Origin: an uncultured Eubacteriales bacterium
GTDB lineage: Bacteria > Bacillota > Clostridia > Oscillospirales > Butyricicoccaceae
Direction of reading: 5' to 3'
Length of the DNA stretch: 56,998 nucleotides
NCBI GenBank assembly: GCA_910585875.1
Contig: CAJUIK010000007.1
Location: forward strand, 6,152-63,149
Shown in pieces: positions 46,451 to 53,703 of this stretch (position 1 is the first letter of the stretch; every line of letters starts with the position of its first letter). The notes beneath the pieces were generated by a model. That model had not been told where the DNA came from, did not search any database, and saw only the letters and a program-made list of their open reading frames with translations. The position numbers were made by a program, and so were the translations under genes.

Positions 46451-47334
46451 GGGTTCACCTCATCCGCTTCTCGTTTTTGGGCGTCCGCCGCCTCTTTGCG
46501 CAGGCGGGATTGGCGCAGCAGCTCAAACAGCCGCTGCCTCTGGCCCTGGCGCAGGGCCTGGCTGTATTCCGCCAGCCTCTGGGCCATGGAGTCGATTTCC
46601 TCCGCCAGATAGTCGGCGTTGTCCAGAAAAAGCTCGGTCCACATGGTTTCGTTCAACCGGGCCACGCGGGTCATATCCTGAAAGCTGCCGGCGGAAAACC
46701 CCAGGAAGCTGTCGGCCGTGGGGCTGCCGATGTAGGCGCAGGAAATCACATGGGCCAGCTGGGAAGTCAGGGCGATAATCCGGTCGTGCTCCTCCGGGGT
46801 GGAAAGCTGCGTCCGTCCAAAGCCTAGGGAGAGGAAGAAATCCCGAGCCCAATCCAGCTTGTCCTGGGGAAAATCCGCCGCCGGGGTCAGAATCATGGAG
46901 GCGCCCTGGAACAGGTCGGAGCGGGAAACGACGAAGCCGCTTTTCTCCATGCCCGCCATGGGATGGCCGCCCAAGTAATGGAATCCGTGCCGCCGGGCCA
47001 GCCGCTCCGCCGGGCCGCACACCGCCCGCTTGACGCCGCACAGGTCCACGACCAGGCAGTCCGGCCCAATCTGTTCGGCGCGGCGCGCCAGATAGTCCAC
47101 GGCGTCTTGGGGGTACAGCGCGATCAGCAAAAGATCGCATTGGCGGAGCTGTTCGGGGGAGAGTTCTCCCGCAATCGCCTCTTGGGATAGGGCCTGCTGG
47201 AGGACGGCCGGGTCTTGATCGAAGCCCAGCGCGCAATGGCCCTTAGCGGAAGCGGCTCGGGCCATGGATCCGCCGATCAGCCCCAGACCCGCTATGCCCA
47301 CAGTCAGGGGCTGAAAGTTTTTATCTGTCTGCAT
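46447..47334 (-). CDS. tyrA: Prephenate dehydrogenase
   Basis: A 295-residue single-domain TyrA converting prephenate to 4-hydroxyphenylpyruvate with NAD(P). It has a Rossmann motif GIAGLGLIGGSMARA, an acidic GFDQD end of strand two, VVDLCGVK, HYLGGHPMAGMEKSGF with the catalytic His, and TSQLAHVIS. There is no C-terminal ACT domain, so tyrosine feedback is likely to act elsewhere, for instance through the attenuator. It overlaps aroF by 14 bases. Confidence 0.95.
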   Translation of the reverse strand: MQTDKNFQPLTVGIAGLGLIGGSMARAASAKGHCALGFDQDPAVLQQALSQEAIAGELSPEQLRQCDLLLIALYPQDAVDYLARRAEQIGPDCLVVDLCGVKRAVCGPAERLARRHGFHYLGGHPMAGMEKSGFVVSRSDLFQGASMILTPAADFPQDKLDWARDFFLSLGFGRTQLSTPEEHDRIIALTSQLAHVISCAYIGSPTADSFLGFSAGSFQDMTRVARLNETMWTELFLDNADYLAEEIDSMAQRLAEYSQALRQGQRQRLFELLRQSRLRKEAADAQKREADEVNP

Positions 47335-48325
47335 AGGGCTGAATCGCCTCCACTTTCTTCATCAAGCCGTCAAAGGCTTCGGGCGTCAGAGATTGAGGGC
47401 CGTCGCACAGGGCGTGGGCTGGGTCGTTGTGCACCTCGATGATCAGGCCGTCGGCGCCGGCGGCCGCGGCGGCCAGGGCCATGGGCTGCACCAGCTTGGC
47501 GGAGCCGGTGGCGTGGCTGGGGTCGATGATGACTGGCAGATGGCTCAGAGAATGGAGCACAGGAATGGCGGAAAGATCCAGGGTGTTCCGGGTGTAGGTT
47601 TCAAAGGTGCGGATGCCCCGCTCGCACAGGATAACCTGGCTGTTGCCCCCGGCCATCACATATTCGGCGCTCATCAGCAGCTCCTGGAGGGTGTTAGCCA
47701 GGCCTCGCTTGAGCAGCACTGGCTTGCGCAGCTTGCCCAGCTGCTTGAGCAGCTCAAAATTCTGCATATTCCGGGCGCCTACTTGGATGACGTCCACCTC
47801 CTCGAAGAGGGGGATATGGGAGGCGTCCATGATTTCGCTGACAATGGGCAGCCCGGTCAATTCCTTGGCTTTCAGCAGCAGCCTGATACCGTCGCCGTGG
47901 AGGCCCTGGAAGGCGTAGGGGGAGGTCCGGGGCTTGAAGGCGCCGCCCCGGAGCGCCATGGCGCCCGAGGCCTTGACGGCCTGGGCCACGGCGCAGATCT
48001 GCTCCTCGCTTTCCACAGAACAGGGCCCCGCTATCACGGCGAAATGGCCTCCGCCGATTTTGAAGCCGCCGACCTCTACCACCGTATCCTCCGGGTGGAA
48101 TTTTCGATTGGCGTTTTTGAAGGGCTCCTGGATGCGTTTGACGTCCTCGACGATATCCAGCGCCCGGATGACGTTGATATCCACCCGAGAGGTGTCCCCC
48201 ACCAGGCCCACGATGGTCTGATGAGCGCCCACAGAGACATGGGTTTCCACTCCCAGCCCCTGGAGCCATTGCGTCAGCGAATCCAGCTGGGTTTTATCCG
48301 GGTTTTTCTTGAGCAATACGACCAT
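47321..48325 (-). CDS. aroF: 3-Deoxy-7-phosphoheptulonate synthase (AroAI-beta type)
   Basis: The entry enzyme of the shikimate pathway, condensing PEP with erythrose-4-phosphate. The 334-residue protein has an N-terminal ferredoxin-like/ACT-type regulatory region (residues 1-75, VVLLKKNPDKTQLDSLTQWL) and the catalytic barrel with FAVIAGPCSVESEEQI, LRGGAFKPRTSPYAFQG, QVGARNMQNFELL, PVLLKRGLA, IDPSHATGS and DGLIIEVHNDP. The start at 48325 with GGAGG 7 bases upstream is preferred over an open extension that overlaps the attenuator hairpin. It is the first gene of the operon and lies 77 bases after the attenuator T run. Confidence 0.96.
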   Translation of the reverse strand: MVVLLKKNPDKTQLDSLTQWLQGLGVETHVSVGAHQTIVGLVGDTSRVDINVIRALDIVEDVKRIQEPFKNANRKFHPEDTVVEVGGFKIGGGHFAVIAGPCSVESEEQICAVAQAVKASGAMALRGGAFKPRTSPYAFQGLHGDGIRLLLKAKELTGLPIVSEIMDASHIPLFEEVDVIQVGARNMQNFELLKQLGKLRKPVLLKRGLANTLQELLMSAEYVMAGGNSQVILCERGIRTFETYTRNTLDLSAIPVLHSLSHLPVIIDPSHATGSAKLVQPMALAAAAAGADGLIIEVHNDPAHALCDGPQSLTPEAFDGLMKKVEAIQPYADR

Positions 48326-48401
48326 GATAGAATCCTCCGCATTGTGTATTTTTTTTCTTTTGCCCTTGGACGAGACGGATGGGGAATTTCGCCCCGCCGA
48401 C

Positions 48402-48445
48402 AAAAAAACAGGCCCCGCGGCGATTGAATTTCGCTGCGGAACCTG
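48402..48445 (-). terminator. Attenuator terminator in the aro operon leader
   Basis: On the minus strand, CAGGTTCCGCAGCG pairs with CGCCGCGGGGCCTG (two G-U pairs, one mismatch) around a 9-base loop and is followed by T7. It sits between the leader peptide stop and aroF, so readthrough is needed to express the operon. Confidence 0.88.
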
Positions 48446-48475
48446 TCGTTTGTTTATCGGCGCCCCTGAGGGCTG

Positions 48476-48583
48476 TCAACAAAAGCAGTTTCTTTTTACA
48501 GCAAAACTCAAATAAGCCTTACCAAAAAAGCTGGTAAAGCTAAAGTAAAAATAATATGCCGCTGTAAAAAGACGGTTATTCAT
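48476..48583 (-). CDS. Phe/Tyr-rich leader peptide of the aro operon
   Basis: A 35-codon ORF with AGGAGAC 9 bases upstream. Eight Phe and four Tyr codons make up a third of the peptide, with a run AYYFYFSF (residues 9-16) and then SFF, AYLSF and CF. It begins about 30 bases after the predicted transcription start and its stop lies 30 bases before the attenuator hairpin. This is the classic arrangement of leader peptides such as pheL, where ribosome stalling at Phe/Tyr codons when charged tRNA is scarce decides whether the terminator forms. The peptide itself probably has no function. The codons that encode it also form an 11-bp inverted repeat (CTTTTTACAGC/GCTGTAAAAAG). Confidence 0.88.
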   Translation of the reverse strand: MNNRLFTAAYYFYFSFTSFFGKAYLSFAVKRNCFC

Positions 48584-48619
48584 AAAAAGCGTCTCCTGCT
48601 CTCGTTTTGTTCCACCAGC

Positions 48620-48648
48620 AGAATACCACAATAGGGGCGGAATGTAAA
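48620..48648 (-). promoter_or_regulatory. Promoter of the aro operon
   Basis: On the minus strand, TTTACA (48643-48648) and TATTCT (48620-48625) are exactly 17 bp apart. It lies between the flippase terminator and the leader peptide. Confidence 0.8.
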
Positions 48649-48668
48649 GAGGAAATTCTCCCAAAGGC

Positions 48669-48696
48669 AAAAAAACAGCCCCCGAAGAGGCTGTTT
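48669..48696 (-). terminator. Intrinsic terminator after the flippase gene
   Basis: AAACAGCC/GGCTGTTT stem with an 8-base loop and a T-rich tail on the minus strand, 16 bases after the flippase stop. It insulates the aro promoter. Confidence 0.88.
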
Positions 48697-48711
48697 GGCG
48701 GCGGGGCGGAG

Positions 48712-50220
48712 TCACAGCAGGCGGAAAAGGGAGCGGGCCAGCTCTTTGAAATTCAAAGCCGCCACAGATAGGAAAATCAGAATCTGCCACAGCGGCCAAA
48801 GGGGCGGCTCGGCCAGCATCAACCAAGCCTGGGCCAAAACCAGAGCGGAGCCGGGCAGAAACTTGGCCAAATGCCAGCGCACCGGGATAAACCGGCGGGT
48901 GTGGACGCCCCGGACCAAAAACATCAGCAAATAGCTGAGGAAGGTAGAAAGGGCCGCGCCCATAATGCCGACGCGGGGGATGAGCAGCAGGTTCATGCCG
49001 ATATTGGCCCCAGCGCTGAGCAGAGTGGTCAGCAGAGTATAGACGCTTTGCCGCTCCACCATATAAATGCTGCCCAAAAAAGTAGCCAGGCAGGAGCAGA
49101 GGGAGCCCAGCACCAGCAGGGGAATATACCGCCAGGCGACGTAATAGGAAGGGGCGGCCAGCAGACGGACCATCAGCTTGGACGTCATAATCAGACCCGA
49201 AGCGCCCACCAAGGCGATACATTGATAAGTGGAAAACACGTTGGAAAAAAAGCGCTGTTGCTTTTTGGGGTCCTCTGTCACGATGGAGATCTGCCAGGCG
49301 TCTCCAAAAATACTGGCCACGATGCTCAGGATGTGGGGAATTTTATTGGAGATGACATAGACGGCCACCGCCGCGCTGCCCATGGAATGGGCCTCCGGCA
49401 GGCTCCAGCCGGCCTTCAGCGCCTTGCCGGCGGCGTTGAGCAGCCGGGGGGGCTGGTTGATCAGCCAGCCTGCGGCCTCGCCGCTTTTGCCCAGCATATA
49501 TTCCAGCATATATTGGTCGCTCATGCTCACTACCCACACGCAGATCATGGTTGGGATCAAAGGGATGGAATAACGCAGCATGGTGAAGGCCACGCCTTTG
49601 TCGATGGCGGACAGGCTGAAATACCGGGAGAGGGAGGCGACCCGCCATAAAAACAGTGTGGAGAGCAGGTCGGACAGGATGGTGGCCAATAGATAGCCGG
49701 TCACGCCCAGGTCGAAGGCCACCAGCAGCAGGATGTTGAGGCCGATGGTCAGCAAGGTGCGCAGCACGCCGTCCAGGGCGAAGAGCTTGGTGTATTTGCG
49801 GGCCTGGACGAATTGGGCGCACACTGAGTGCAGAGCGCTGGCCAGCACATAGGCCAGCGTCAGCAGGGTGTAACCGTCGATAAAACTCATGCGGCGCAGC
49901 AGAGGGCTGAAGCAGGCCAGCAGAAGGGAGCCCGACAGCACGGTTGCCAGCCCCATGGAAAAGACGCCCTTTTTGTTGACGTTTTTGTTGAGGCCGAAGC
50001 GGATCACTGAATTGGCGATGCCCGCCGAGGCCAGAGGCATCAGCAGATTACAAGCCTGGGTAATCAGGTTGGCGGCGCCGTATTCCGTTTGAGAAAGCAC
50101 CCGGGTATAAAAAGGCATCAGCAAGAAGACCAGCGCCTTAGAGCTGAAACTGCCCACAGCTAAAATCAGCGTGGTGGAAACCAATTTTCGATAAGAATTG
50201 TTGGAATGACTGGAACTCAT
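48712..50220 (-). CDS. Polysaccharide/lipid-linked oligosaccharide flippase (Wzx/MurJ-like)
   Basis: A 502-residue membrane protein with about 14 hydrophobic helices of the MOP-superfamily polysaccharide-export type. The N-terminus RKLVSTTLILAVGSFSSKALVFLLMPFYTRVLSQTEYGAANLI is typical of Wzx-like flippases (SKxxxFLLLPFYTRxLSxxEYG). It would move undecaprenyl-linked sugars across the membrane for surface polysaccharide or teichoic-acid-like polymers. No glycosyltransferases flank it. AAAGGAGG lies about 13 bases upstream of the start, somewhat far; a TATACT -10-like box is on the minus strand at 50359-50364. Confidence 0.9.
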   Translation of the reverse strand: MSSSHSNNSYRKLVSTTLILAVGSFSSKALVFLLMPFYTRVLSQTEYGAANLITQACNLLMPLASAGIANSVIRFGLNKNVNKKGVFSMGLATVLSGSLLLACFSPLLRRMSFIDGYTLLTLAYVLASALHSVCAQFVQARKYTKLFALDGVLRTLLTIGLNILLLVAFDLGVTGYLLATILSDLLSTLFLWRVASLSRYFSLSAIDKGVAFTMLRYSIPLIPTMICVWVVSMSDQYMLEYMLGKSGEAAGWLINQPPRLLNAAGKALKAGWSLPEAHSMGSAAVAVYVISNKIPHILSIVASIFGDAWQISIVTEDPKKQQRFFSNVFSTYQCIALVGASGLIMTSKLMVRLLAAPSYYVAWRYIPLLVLGSLCSCLATFLGSIYMVERQSVYTLLTTLLSAGANIGMNLLLIPRVGIMGAALSTFLSYLLMFLVRGVHTRRFIPVRWHLAKFLPGSALVLAQAWLMLAEPPLWPLWQILIFLSVAALNFKELARSLFRLL

Positions 50221-50508
50221 TGGGGCGCTCCGCCTCCTTTGATAGAATCAGGGTTCTGTCCGCAAGGGCGAACGTCGCTCCGCCCCGGCAGGCGGCCAGC
50301 GAAGCCGGGCCCCGGCCCGGAAAATCGGAGATTTTATGGGGGATAATACCGCGTCTACAGTATACCAAAAATAAATCAGCTTTGATACGGTTTTTTGATA
50401 GATTTTTATCAGCCCTCCTAAAATAGAAAAATAGGGGTGGCGTTAGAACCAAAAACGGTGTATACTAATAAAAGCGATATTTTGAGATAGGCGGTGTAAT
50501 GCGGCGGC
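50221..50508. other. Divergent intergenic region
   Basis: This 288-base gap holds no supported gene. A TATACT on the plus strand (50461-50466) and its minus-strand counterpart (AGTATA at 50359-50364) probably are the -10 boxes of the two divergent genes; the -35 elements are weak. The left part is GC-rich, the right part AT-rich. Confidence 0.4.
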
Positions 50509-51081
50509 ATGAATATGAAAAAAATGAGTATCTGGGGCATGACGACCTGGCTTTTCGGCCTGCTGGCGGCGGGGGAGACAGTCCACATGATTTACCTGTG
50601 GGCCTCTGGGGAGAAAATCAGCCCCGCGGCTTATTTGGCGGAAATCCTGCTCTTTGCTCTGATCGCCTTTTTTTGCAGCGGAAAAAACCAAAAGAAACAG
50701 GAGGAAGCCCGGCGCTCCGGTCCGCTGGTGACAGAAGCAGAGGCAAAGAAAGGGGGCAGAGACCCCATCGTCATCTGCCCGGAAGGCAAGCCCTATCTGA
50801 TCGCGGCCATCGGGTTTTATGTGGTTTTTCTGATTTCTGTGGCGGTGATGCTGGTCTGGTTCTCCTGGCCCAAAGCGCTGCTCAGCGGCACGTTGGGCGG
50901 TATCTGCATCTATGATATCTATAAATATATCCGCATCAAAACGGATATCGCCACGGCAAAAGACCGGGAGGCCATTTTGCAGCGGAAAAAGCAGGCCCGC
51001 CGGGAGGCGCTGAAGCGCCGCCAGGAAGAGGAGGCCAAAAAGAAAGCCGCCCTGGAGCAAGGGCAAAACGCAGAAGAATAG
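50509..51081 (+). CDS. Membrane protein of unknown function with basic coiled-coil tail
   Basis: A 190-residue protein with hydrophobic helices at about residues 8-30 and 40-58, a soluble stretch with DPIVICPEGKPYLIAA, then two more helices (about 98-135). The C-terminal 45 residues are a highly charged Lys/Arg/Glu coiled coil, probably cytoplasmic. I do not recognise the family. The start is uncertain; ATG at 50509 or 50515 are both possible and no clear Shine-Dalgarno is present. A terminator lies 19 bases after the stop. Confidence 0.65.
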   Translation: MNMKKMSIWGMTTWLFGLLAAGETVHMIYLWASGEKISPAAYLAEILLFALIAFFCSGKNQKKQEEARRSGPLVTEAEAKKGGRDPIVICPEGKPYLIAAIGFYVVFLISVAVMLVWFSWPKALLSGTLGGICIYDIYKYIRIKTDIATAKDREAILQRKKQARREALKRRQEEEAKKKAALEQGQNAEE

Positions 51082-51099
51082 CTTGCTGAAGGAAGAAGG

Positions 51100-51132
51100 C
51101 GGCCCCTCATAATTCAAGAGGGGCCGTTTTTT
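51100..51132 (+). terminator. Intrinsic terminator
   Basis: Perfect 9-bp stem CGGCCCCTC/GAGGGGCCG, a 9-base loop and T6, after the gene at 50509. Confidence 0.9.
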
Positions 51133-51164
51133 AGGTTGATTAGAGAAAAGAAACGACAAGAAAA

Positions 51165-51710
51165 ATGGATATTTTCTACATAACCAGATTGCTGCTGTCC
51201 CCGGCCCAGCAAGAGGAGCTGGCCCAAAGCCTGGCTCTGCTCAAAGCGGAGGATTGGGCTGGTTTTTATCAGAGGGAAAGCGGGGCCGCGGAGCAAATTC
51301 TGTTCATTCAGACCGCCGAGGAATGGCTGGATTTCTGCGCCCAGCAAAGCCTAGATTGGGAGTGCTTTTGCTTCGCTTTTCTTTGCCAAAAGGGAAAAGC
51401 GCTGCAAATCGGCGGCTATCAGCAGGACATATTCCCCAAACTGCGGGCTTTTCTGGCCCGATTGGGGCGGGATACTCCAGAAATCCGGCAATGGCTGGAC
51501 CAGGAGCGGATAGACGCCGGCTGCGGCGAGCCGCGGCCTTTTCTTCAGGCCATAGGCCGGCTGCTCTCCGCTCAGGGCGTCGGGCTGGCGCTATGGGAAG
51601 ACGGGCTTTACTGCGATTGCCAGTATACGCTGGCTTTGCTGGATGGCAAAGCGGCAAAACAGGCGGCCGACGGCTGGCGGAGCGAAAATTTTGAACTGCT
51701 TTTGCCCTAA
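51165..51710 (+). CDS. Hypothetical protein
   Basis: A 181-residue acidic, soluble protein with many Leu, Gln and aromatic residues; two halves each contain hydrophobic helices. Cysteines cluster in FCAQQSLDWECFCFAFLCQ and YCDCQY. No family recognised. There is only a poor ribosome-binding site (AGAGAAAAG far upstream) and no clear promoter. Plus-strand codon choice (third-position G/C) is that of a real gene in this genome, and the complementary-strand frames are no better. Possibly translated at low level. Confidence 0.5.
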   Translation: MDIFYITRLLLSPAQQEELAQSLALLKAEDWAGFYQRESGAAEQILFIQTAEEWLDFCAQQSLDWECFCFAFLCQKGKALQIGGYQQDIFPKLRAFLARLGRDTPEIRQWLDQERIDAGCGEPRPFLQAIGRLLSAQGVGLALWEDGLYCDCQYTLALLDGKAAKQAADGWRSENFELLLP

Positions 51711-51761
51711 GCGGCGGAATCGACAAGGCAGGCCAAAGCGGCGAAAAATGTGAAAACCCCC

Positions 51762-51790
51762 TTTTCAAACCAGCGGAATTTTAGTATGAT
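51762..51790 (+). promoter_or_regulatory. Promoter of the MFS gene
   Basis: TTTTCA (51762-51767) and TATGAT (51785-51790) are 17 bp apart. The leader to 51931 is about 135 bases and GC-rich. Confidence 0.55.
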
Positions 51791-51930
51791 ACAGGAAGCT
51801 TGAGCCCGGCTTGTTTCCCCTTTGGCGCCGGCCGAGGTTCTCTCCAGAAAAGGCCGCCGGAGCCGTTGCGGAGGCGGGCGTCCGCCCAGTTCCGCGATTG
51901 GTCCGCCGCGGCAGAAAAGAGGAAGAAAAC

Positions 51931-53139
51931 ATGGAAAACCAAGCGGCCTGGAAAAAGTGGGTCCTATCCTTCGGCATATTCGCCTGCGTGGGCTCCACGA
52001 TTTTTGCCAGCCCCATCGTCCAGACCCTGTCGGAGTCCTATCCCAACGAATCGATGACGACCATCCGGCTGGTGACGACCTTGCCCTCCTTGATGTCTTT
52101 TACCTTCGCTTTGGTCTTCGCCTCCCTGGTGGGCAAAAAAATCCGCTATAAAACCGCCTTGGTGCTGGGCTCGCTGCTCAGCTTCGTCGGCGGCGTGCTG
52201 CCCGCTTTCTGGAACCAGAGCTTTGGTCAGATCATCGTCGCCCGGCTGATTTATGGGCTTGGCTTTTCCATGTTCGCCTCCCGCAACGCCGTGGTGGCCC
52301 AGGCCTTTGGCCAAAAGGACGCCGCACTGTGGATGGGCCGGGGGGCCTTCCTCAGCAACATCCTGTCCATCCTGGGTCAGCTGGCCAGCGGCAAGCTGGG
52401 GGATATCGATTGGCGGTATTCTTTTTTGCTCTATTTTGTGTGCTTGGGCGCCATGATCGCCAACCTGACTCTGTTTCGGGAGCCGGAAAAGGCGGCGCCC
52501 CGCCGGCCCCAGGAGCAGGCGGAAGCCGCGCCCAAGGAAAAGCTGTTCACCCCGATTGTCTGTATGTTCGTGGGGATGTCCGTCCTTTCCGCGCTGTGTA
52601 TCTATCCTTATCTGAGCAGCATTTCCAATTTTGTGGCGGCTCGGGAGCTGGGGGCCGCCTCCCAATCCAGCTGGGCCAGCGCCGCCTTTTCCCTGGGCGG
52701 CGCCGCTACCGCCCTGATTTTCGGCTGGTATGACCGGCGGTTTGGCCGCTGGGGCGTCAATATCGGCATCGCCACAGTGGTCGCCGGCTATGCCTGCGTT
52801 CTGTCCGCCCGCCATATCGCCGCCGTAGTCCTGGGCGGCGTCCTCTGCGGCGCGGGCAACAACTTAGTCAACCTGTATATTCCCAAGCGGGTGCTGGAGA
52901 GCGTGGGCCGCAGCCGCCAGGCTTTGGCGGTGGCGTTGGTGGCCAGCGCCATCTCCTTCGGTTCCTTCTTCTCCAGCTATTTTATGGTGTTCGCCAAAAA
53001 GGCCGGCGCGTTCCTACCCTTTTTGAACAACGAGGTGGAGGCCGCTTTTTTCGCCGGCATTTGCCTGTTTTCCCTGATGTTTGTCCAGATGCTGGTTTTG
53101 AACCTGCGGCAGACCAAGCGGGATCAAGACCGGGGATGA
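51931..53139 (+). CDS. MFS transporter
   Basis: A 402-residue major facilitator protein with 12 predicted helices. It starts with WVLSFGIFACVGSTIFASPIVQTL, has the loop 2-3 motif region FASLVGKKIRYKTALVLGS and IYGLGFSMFASRNAVVAQAF, and a central loop (about residues 185-205). AGAGGAAG precedes the start at 51931; the frame is open 40 codons further upstream, but that part is Arg/Gly-rich and lacks a membrane segment, so I exclude it. The substrate is unknown. It ends with a strong terminator. Confidence 0.9.
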   Translation: MENQAAWKKWVLSFGIFACVGSTIFASPIVQTLSESYPNESMTTIRLVTTLPSLMSFTFALVFASLVGKKIRYKTALVLGSLLSFVGGVLPAFWNQSFGQIIVARLIYGLGFSMFASRNAVVAQAFGQKDAALWMGRGAFLSNILSILGQLASGKLGDIDWRYSFLLYFVCLGAMIANLTLFREPEKAAPRRPQEQAEAAPKEKLFTPIVCMFVGMSVLSALCIYPYLSSISNFVAARELGAASQSSWASAAFSLGGAATALIFGWYDRRFGRWGVNIGIATVVAGYACVLSARHIAAVVLGGVLCGAGNNLVNLYIPKRVLESVGRSRQALAVALVASAISFGSFFSSYFMVFAKKAGAFLPFLNNEVEAAFFAGICLFSLMFVQMLVLNLRQTKRDQDRG

Positions 53140-53191
53140 AAAGCGCCGCCCAGCGGCGGAAGCCTGGAACATCTATTTTTGACGAAAAAGG

Positions 53192-53221
53192 CCCCGAAAA
53201 GCTCCGGCTTTTCGGGGTTTT
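53192..53221 (+). terminator. Intrinsic terminator after the MFS gene
   Basis: Perfect 11-bp stem CCCCGAAAAGC/GCTTTTCGGGG with a 4-base loop and TTTTG tail. Confidence 0.92.
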
Positions 53222-53299
53222 GTTCACAAAATCCGCGCCGCCCTCATTTACTGTAAGGAGTGACAGCAAAGGGGGCGGCGCTTTTTGGAGGAAAATCGA

Positions 53300-53692
53300 G
53301 TGTTGCAGGAAGAGCCAGAGCGGGAGCCGCCGGCCCGGGGGCTGGAAAGCCTGGATACTCAGATGCTGATGCTGTTCGTCTCCCTGGTTTCCGGGATGCT
53401 GGCGCTGGCCGCCCTCCAGGGGCTGAAGGAGCAGGAGCTGGCTCTATGCCCCGGCAGGGACTACGGCTACCTGCAAAAGCTGAGCCGGGGCGCCGTGGCT
53501 CTGGGCGCGGCGGCAGCGCTGTATTTCGCCTATCTGGCCTGGGCGCAGCATCGGCGAAACCCGGAAAACAGCGTGCTGAGCTGGCTGTTTTTCGCCAATA
53601 TCTGCGCCGCCGCCGCTGTGTTGATCAAGCTGGATATGGTCTATCTCCACCCAGATCTTTCCCCCGAGCAGCTGGAAGAGGAGCTGGAATAA
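53300..53692 (+). CDS. Small membrane protein of unknown function
   Basis: A 130-residue protein with three hydrophobic segments (about residues 21-41, 63-83, 92-110) and acidic ends. Not recognised. The likely start is GTG at 53300, because GGAGG (53287-53291) is 8 bases upstream; a TTG directly after is an alternative, and an in-frame TTG at 53285 overlaps the ribosome-binding site. It ends 11 bases before the tex stop codon on the other strand. Confidence 0.6.
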   Translation: MLQEEPEREPPARGLESLDTQMLMLFVSLVSGMLALAALQGLKEQELALCPGRDYGYLQKLSRGAVALGAAAALYFAYLAWAQHRRNPENSVLSWLFFANICAAAAVLIKLDMVYLHPDLSPEQLEEELE

Positions 53693-53703
53693 GCGACGGG
53701 GCG

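Noticed and set aside
48446..48612. T-box riboswitch in front of aroF
   Set aside because: No specifier loop or conserved AGGGTGGNACCGCG-type T-box sequence; a leader peptide explains the region better.
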